This document shows positions 5,528-6,941 of a stretch of 6,941 nucleotides of DNA, in pieces; the first letter of the stretch is position 1; every line of letters begins with the position of its first letter. The position numbers and the translations under genes are program-made. Location of the stretch: positions 1 to 6,941 of the forward strand of contig JAJYVJ010000087.1 of NCBI GenBank assembly GCA_021792045.1, read 5' to 3'. The notes under the pieces are model-generated. The model was not told the DNA's origin. It did no database searches and was given only the letters and a program-made list of their open reading frames with translations. Source of the DNA: Thermoplasmata archaeon. GTDB lineage: Archaea; Thermoplasmatota; Thermoplasmata; Thermoplasmatales; Thermoplasmataceae.

Positions 5528-6096
5528 GCCAATGCCTCCTTCACTTTTCTGCTACCTCTGCCGTTGAACCTATCCATTTGCCTCGTCAGTGTATCAAAGC
5601 GGAGACTGCCGGAAAACTCCACAAGGTCGTCGAATGTATAGAAGCCAAGGTAGAATCCATCCATAAGCGCCTTTTCAGGATCGGCAACCAGAGCATAACT
5701 GTCTCCAAGTGCATACCTACTGAATCCAAAAAATAGTGCGCTGGTTATCTTGTGATATTCTATTCCATAGCGATGCAGTACAAGGGAGTTTCCAGTGTAA
5801 ACGCACTGTACGTTCCTTGGGATCTGTTTCCTCAATCCATGAAAGAGCAGGGCTGAATCCAGTGACACATAGGACGGTTCGTAAAGCTGTGTTGCGATCA
5901 CGAGATCGTTGTCCGAGAAACTGATCTTTCCCCTTATGAGCTTCGTGGCGAGATGTCTGGCAACAAGCCTGGACATATACACAGTTGCGTGTTCTTTCCG
6001 CGAGCCTATGAGATTTGCAAGTTCCTGAGCGTTGAATACGGATCTTCCCGAACTTCTCGCGGTCTCGCGTATACCATATATAGATTGCCTGTTCAA
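5506..6096 (-). CDS. abiEi: AbiEi-family antitoxin (type IV toxin-antitoxin), system 2
   Basis: The protein has 196 residues, the same length as the system 1 antitoxin but clearly diverged from it. The N-terminal winged helix (about 8-62) has VFNAQELANLIGSRKEHATV, YMSRLVARHLATKLI and a wing RGKISFSDNDLV. The C-terminal domain shows the family marks SYVSLDSALLFHGL (about 75-88), FFGFSRYALGDSYALVADPE and KALMDGFY (D-P-E-K-A-L-M-D). AbiEi binds operator DNA through the winged helix and counteracts the toxin. The start is a TTG at 6096; the frame is closed by a TGA two codons upstream, so no earlier start is possible. A GTG at 6112 belongs to another frame. The gene comes first, as in the classical order, and its end carries the ribosome site and start of the toxin gene. 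Confidence 0.8.
   Translation of the reverse strand: MNRQSIYGIRETARSSGRSVFNAQELANLIGSRKEHATVYMSRLVARHLATKLIRGKISFSDNDLVIATQLYEPSYVSLDSALLFHGLRKQIPRNVQCVYTGNSLVLHRYGIEYHKITSALFFGFSRYALGDSYALVADPEKALMDGFYLGFYTFDDLVEFSGSLRFDTLTRQMDRFNGRGSRKVKEALALLTASS
5535..5540 (-). promoter_or_regulatory. Shine-Dalgarno AGGAGG setting the ATT start of the system 2 toxin
   Basis: On the minus strand AGGAGG lies inside the last codons of the antitoxin gene, 7 bases before the ATT at 5527-5525. No comparable site precedes the ATG at 5440. It is the main sequence evidence that translation of the toxin begins at an ATT within the antitoxin gene. Confidence 0.5.
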
Positions 6097-6118
6097 ATAA
6101 CGTCAGTCCCACACGACT

Positions 6119-6136
6119 ATTCTGTTATTTCAGAAT
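6119..6136 (-). promoter_or_regulatory. Candidate operator, 6-bp inverted repeat upstream of AbiE system 2
   Basis: ATTCTG (6119-6124) and CAGAAT (6131-6136) form a perfect inverted repeat with a 6-base spacer. It lies between the A/T-rich TATA candidate (6141-6155) and the TTG start, so it is close to the predicted transcription start. AbiEi antitoxins repress their operons by binding inverted repeats near the promoter, so this is the best operator candidate. The arms are short, and the call rests mostly on position. Confidence 0.4.
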
Positions 6137-6140
6137 GACA

Positions 6141-6155
6141 ATATAATAGATATAA
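6141..6155 (-). promoter_or_regulatory. TATA-like region of AbiE system 2
   Basis: The minus strand reads TTATATCTATTATAT here. A TATA box centred near 6145 would start transcription near 6120 and leave a leader of about 24 bases before the TTG at 6096. This differs from the leaderless genes elsewhere in the window and fits the need of a TTG start for a leader, although only a weak GGGA lies in it. Confidence 0.4.
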
Positions 6156-6250
6156 CTTTCCTTTTTTCATTGAGAACGCGCTGATAACCTTGACCAATCC
6201 GAATCAGTGATCTTTTGGCGGAGAATAGTTATAATTTTTGTTGGGAGTTT

Positions 6251-6609
6251 GAGGGAAGCAATAAAACTACAATGCTTCAGCATGGGGATACACGGACTTC
6301 CCTCAACGAGGGTTTCTTATAGCTCTGCATCGTGTGTGTCGTCCACACCTGAAACGGTAAGGCACTCTCCTGAAGAGTAAAACGGTTAAGTTGGACAGTT
6401 CGCAAGGACACATTGATTCCAGCGGCATGTTCTCCGTGAGGAGAAGGGATACGTGCCTCAAGCCCTCTGCTGGAATCAGGCTGCCGGGGCGTAAAATAGT
6501 TAATAGCTCCCTGAGGTTCGCAACCAAAGTCAACCAGCCAATCGTTGCGGTTCAATGAATTCATGCCTACGGGTATGGAGGAGACCAGTAACAAGCCCTT
6601 TCCGTCACG
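6251..6609 (-). mobile_element. Decayed mobile-element 3' region rich in hairpins
   Basis: No intact gene is visible. A 105-codon minus frame (6594-6277) ends in SYKKPSLREVRVSPC. TnpB proteins often end in an AP(S/T)L(R/V).G-like tail because the element's right-end hairpin is translated, and here CCCTC-AAC-GAGGG (6300-6312) encodes PSLRE in the same way. The rest of the frame (for example SRGLEARIPSPHGEHAAGIN) is low-complexity and not recognised. The stretch contains many inverted repeats: GAGGGAAG (6251-6258) with CTTCCCTC (6297-6304), ATGCT/AGCAT (6272-6283), GTGTG/CACAC (6334-6348), ACTCT/AGAGT (6364-6378), a 10-bp pair at 6414/6469, and GGTT/AACC (6515-6525). A second TnpB right end or guide-RNA gene in decay is the most likely reading. 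It is more GC-rich than its surroundings. The 90 bases between 6160 and 6250 show nothing further. Confidence 0.4.
6414..6478. repeat. Branched inverted repeat with a GTGA tetraloop hairpin
   Basis: TGATTCCAGC (6414-6423) pairs perfectly with GCTGGAATCA (6469-6478). Within it TTCTCC (6430-6435) and GGAGAA (6440-6445) form a 6-bp stem closed by GTGA, a GNRA-type tetraloop if the plus strand is the RNA. AGGG (6445-6448) may also pair with CCCT (6463-6466). This nested arrangement resembles a folded RNA domain. I do not recognise it as RNase P, SRP RNA or a tRNA. Confidence 0.55.
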
Positions 6610-6690
6610 GGCAGTTGACCCCGTATTGCTTGAACTGAAGGTTTCATAGAAACCGACATCCTCTCCACTCTAAGGTAAGAGGTTCCTGCT
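6610..6690 (-). repeat. 81-bp structured repeat, copy B
   Basis: This is the ungapped partner of 1425-1505, differing at 6 of 81 positions. The hairpin GGTTTC-TAT-GAAACC is preserved and the second stem is slightly weakened. Similarity starts at GG(T/C)AGTTGAC and ends at GGTTCCTGCT. Outside these limits nucleotide similarity falls away, although both copies are preceded on the minus strand by TnpB-tail coding sequence and are followed by unrelated DNA (the AbrB remnant in copy A, the 6251-6609 stretch in copy B). Confidence 0.85.
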
Positions 6691-6728
6691 TCACCGGCCA
6701 TACTCGATCCCAATTCCACCCTTTGAGT

Positions 6729-6764
6729 TACCTCCCGCCTCTGGGCGGGTCGGTTACGGAGGTA
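6729..6764 (-). repeat. Nested GC-rich inverted repeats within the TnpB tail
   Basis: TACCTCC (6729-6735) and GGAGGTA (6758-6764) are perfect inverted repeats. They enclose, and partly compete with, a stronger hairpin CCCGCC-TCTG-GGCGGG (6734-6749). Guide RNAs of TnpB are processed from the 3' end of the tnpB mRNA and are strongly folded there, so a conserved scaffold stem is a reasonable explanation. Confidence 0.5.
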
Positions 6765-6941
6765 TCGATTTCCAGAGGCATTAATTCGGGAGTGCCCCTC
6801 CCCATGTTTCTCAGATATCTTAATCCAGGTAAACCTCCCGCGATTCATCCATATCGCAAACTCAGTGACTTTCTTGCTCGGACCATTGTAAACATGAAGG
6901 AGACCACGAAAGCATTTTAGCCTCACCGATTAAATTGCTTT

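Larger units (their letters stand above)
6610..6850 (-). mobile_element. tnpB: Decayed 3' end of a TnpB (IS200/IS605-type) element, copy B
   Basis: From about 6840 the minus strand reads GLPGLRYLRNMGRGTPELMP, then LEIDTSVTDPPRGGR and a stop at 6730-6728. Shifting frame, it continues VTQRVELGSSMAGEAGTSYL, then RVERMSVSMKPSVQAIRG. G-R-G-T-P-E-x-x-P-x-E followed by a spacer and SSM.GEAGT is the standard C-terminal tail of TnpB. The RuvC and zinc-finger part, which would lie beyond 6850, is not readable: the frames there contain stops, and only shreds are left up to the window edge at 6941. At least one frameshift separates the two readable parts. It ends in the 81-bp repeat, as copy A does, so both derive from the same element type. 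An intact relative elsewhere in the genome would be needed to mobilise its ends. Confidence 0.6.

Noticed and set aside
5717..6112. A 131-codon minus ORF starting at GTG 6112
   Set aside because: It overlaps the AbiEi-2 gene in another frame. Its translation lacks the winged-helix and AbiEi motifs that the 196-codon frame shows.
6251..6525. RNase P RNA, SRP RNA or rRNA fragment as an explanation of the hairpin cluster
   Set aside because: The conserved sequence blocks of these RNAs were not found on either strand, and the TnpB-like tail coding (PSLRE) at the hairpin suggests mobile-element origin instead.
1425..6690. The two 81-bp repeats as direct-repeat ends of one composite mobile island carrying both AbiE systems
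   Set aside because: The copies are in the same orientation and do flank the region, but each is the 3' end of its own TnpB remnant and no target-site duplication or integrase is visible. Recombination between them remains possible but is not supported.
1..6941. CRISPR array
   Set aside because: No regularly spaced short repeats were seen; the only repeated unit longer than 20 bases is the 81-bp pair about 5 kb apart.

Overview
The window looks like an accessory, decaying stretch of an archaeal chromosome, most likely from the Thermoplasmata (Thermoplasmatales-like). Three things point that way. TATA-like boxes sit about 25 bases upstream of start codons with no leader (412-419 for the gene at 441; 3956-3964 for the gene starting at 3935). 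The visible protein families are an archaeal-type AbrB antitoxin, TnpB tails and AbiE pairs. Strong Shine-Dalgarno sites occur only at internal, translationally coupled starts. The lineage assignment is an inference from style; no rRNA or marker gene is present.

Left part (1-1260, + strand): the C-terminal membrane anchor of a truncated protein (3-98); a short decayed reading frame that begins at its stop codon; and then a leaderless gene of unknown function (441-1258) broken by a -1 frameshift at a run of five C.

Middle-left (1260-2703, - strand): a truncated AbrB/MazE-type antitoxin remnant abuts the 3' end of a decayed TnpB (IS200/IS605-type) element. Next come an intact ribbon-helix-helix protein, with a perfect 10-bp inverted-repeat operator overlapping its promoter, and an N-terminally truncated GNAT acetyltransferase. 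The last two may be the remains of a TacA/TacT-like toxin-antitoxin pair.

Core (2704-6096, - strand): two distinct AbiE-type toxin-antitoxin systems, each with an AbiEi winged-helix antitoxin (both 196 aa) and an AbiEii nucleotidyltransferase toxin. System 1 is ordered toxin then antitoxin with a 4-base ATGA overlap. System 2 is ordered antitoxin then toxin, and its toxin probably starts at a non-canonical ATT codon inside the antitoxin gene behind a strong AGGAGG. Between them lie a small ORF of unknown meaning and the C-terminal third of an LhgO-like FAD-dependent oxidoreductase, cut off from its FAD-binding half.

Right part (6100-6941): the system 2 promoter with a candidate operator, then about 700 bases of mobile-element debris on the - strand. 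This holds a dense cluster of hairpins and a second TnpB tail carrying the same 81-bp repeat (75 of 81 identical, no gaps) found at 1425-1505. Overall the window is a toxin-antitoxin and transposon graveyard in which the two AbiE modules and the ribbon-helix-helix gene are the parts that still look intact.
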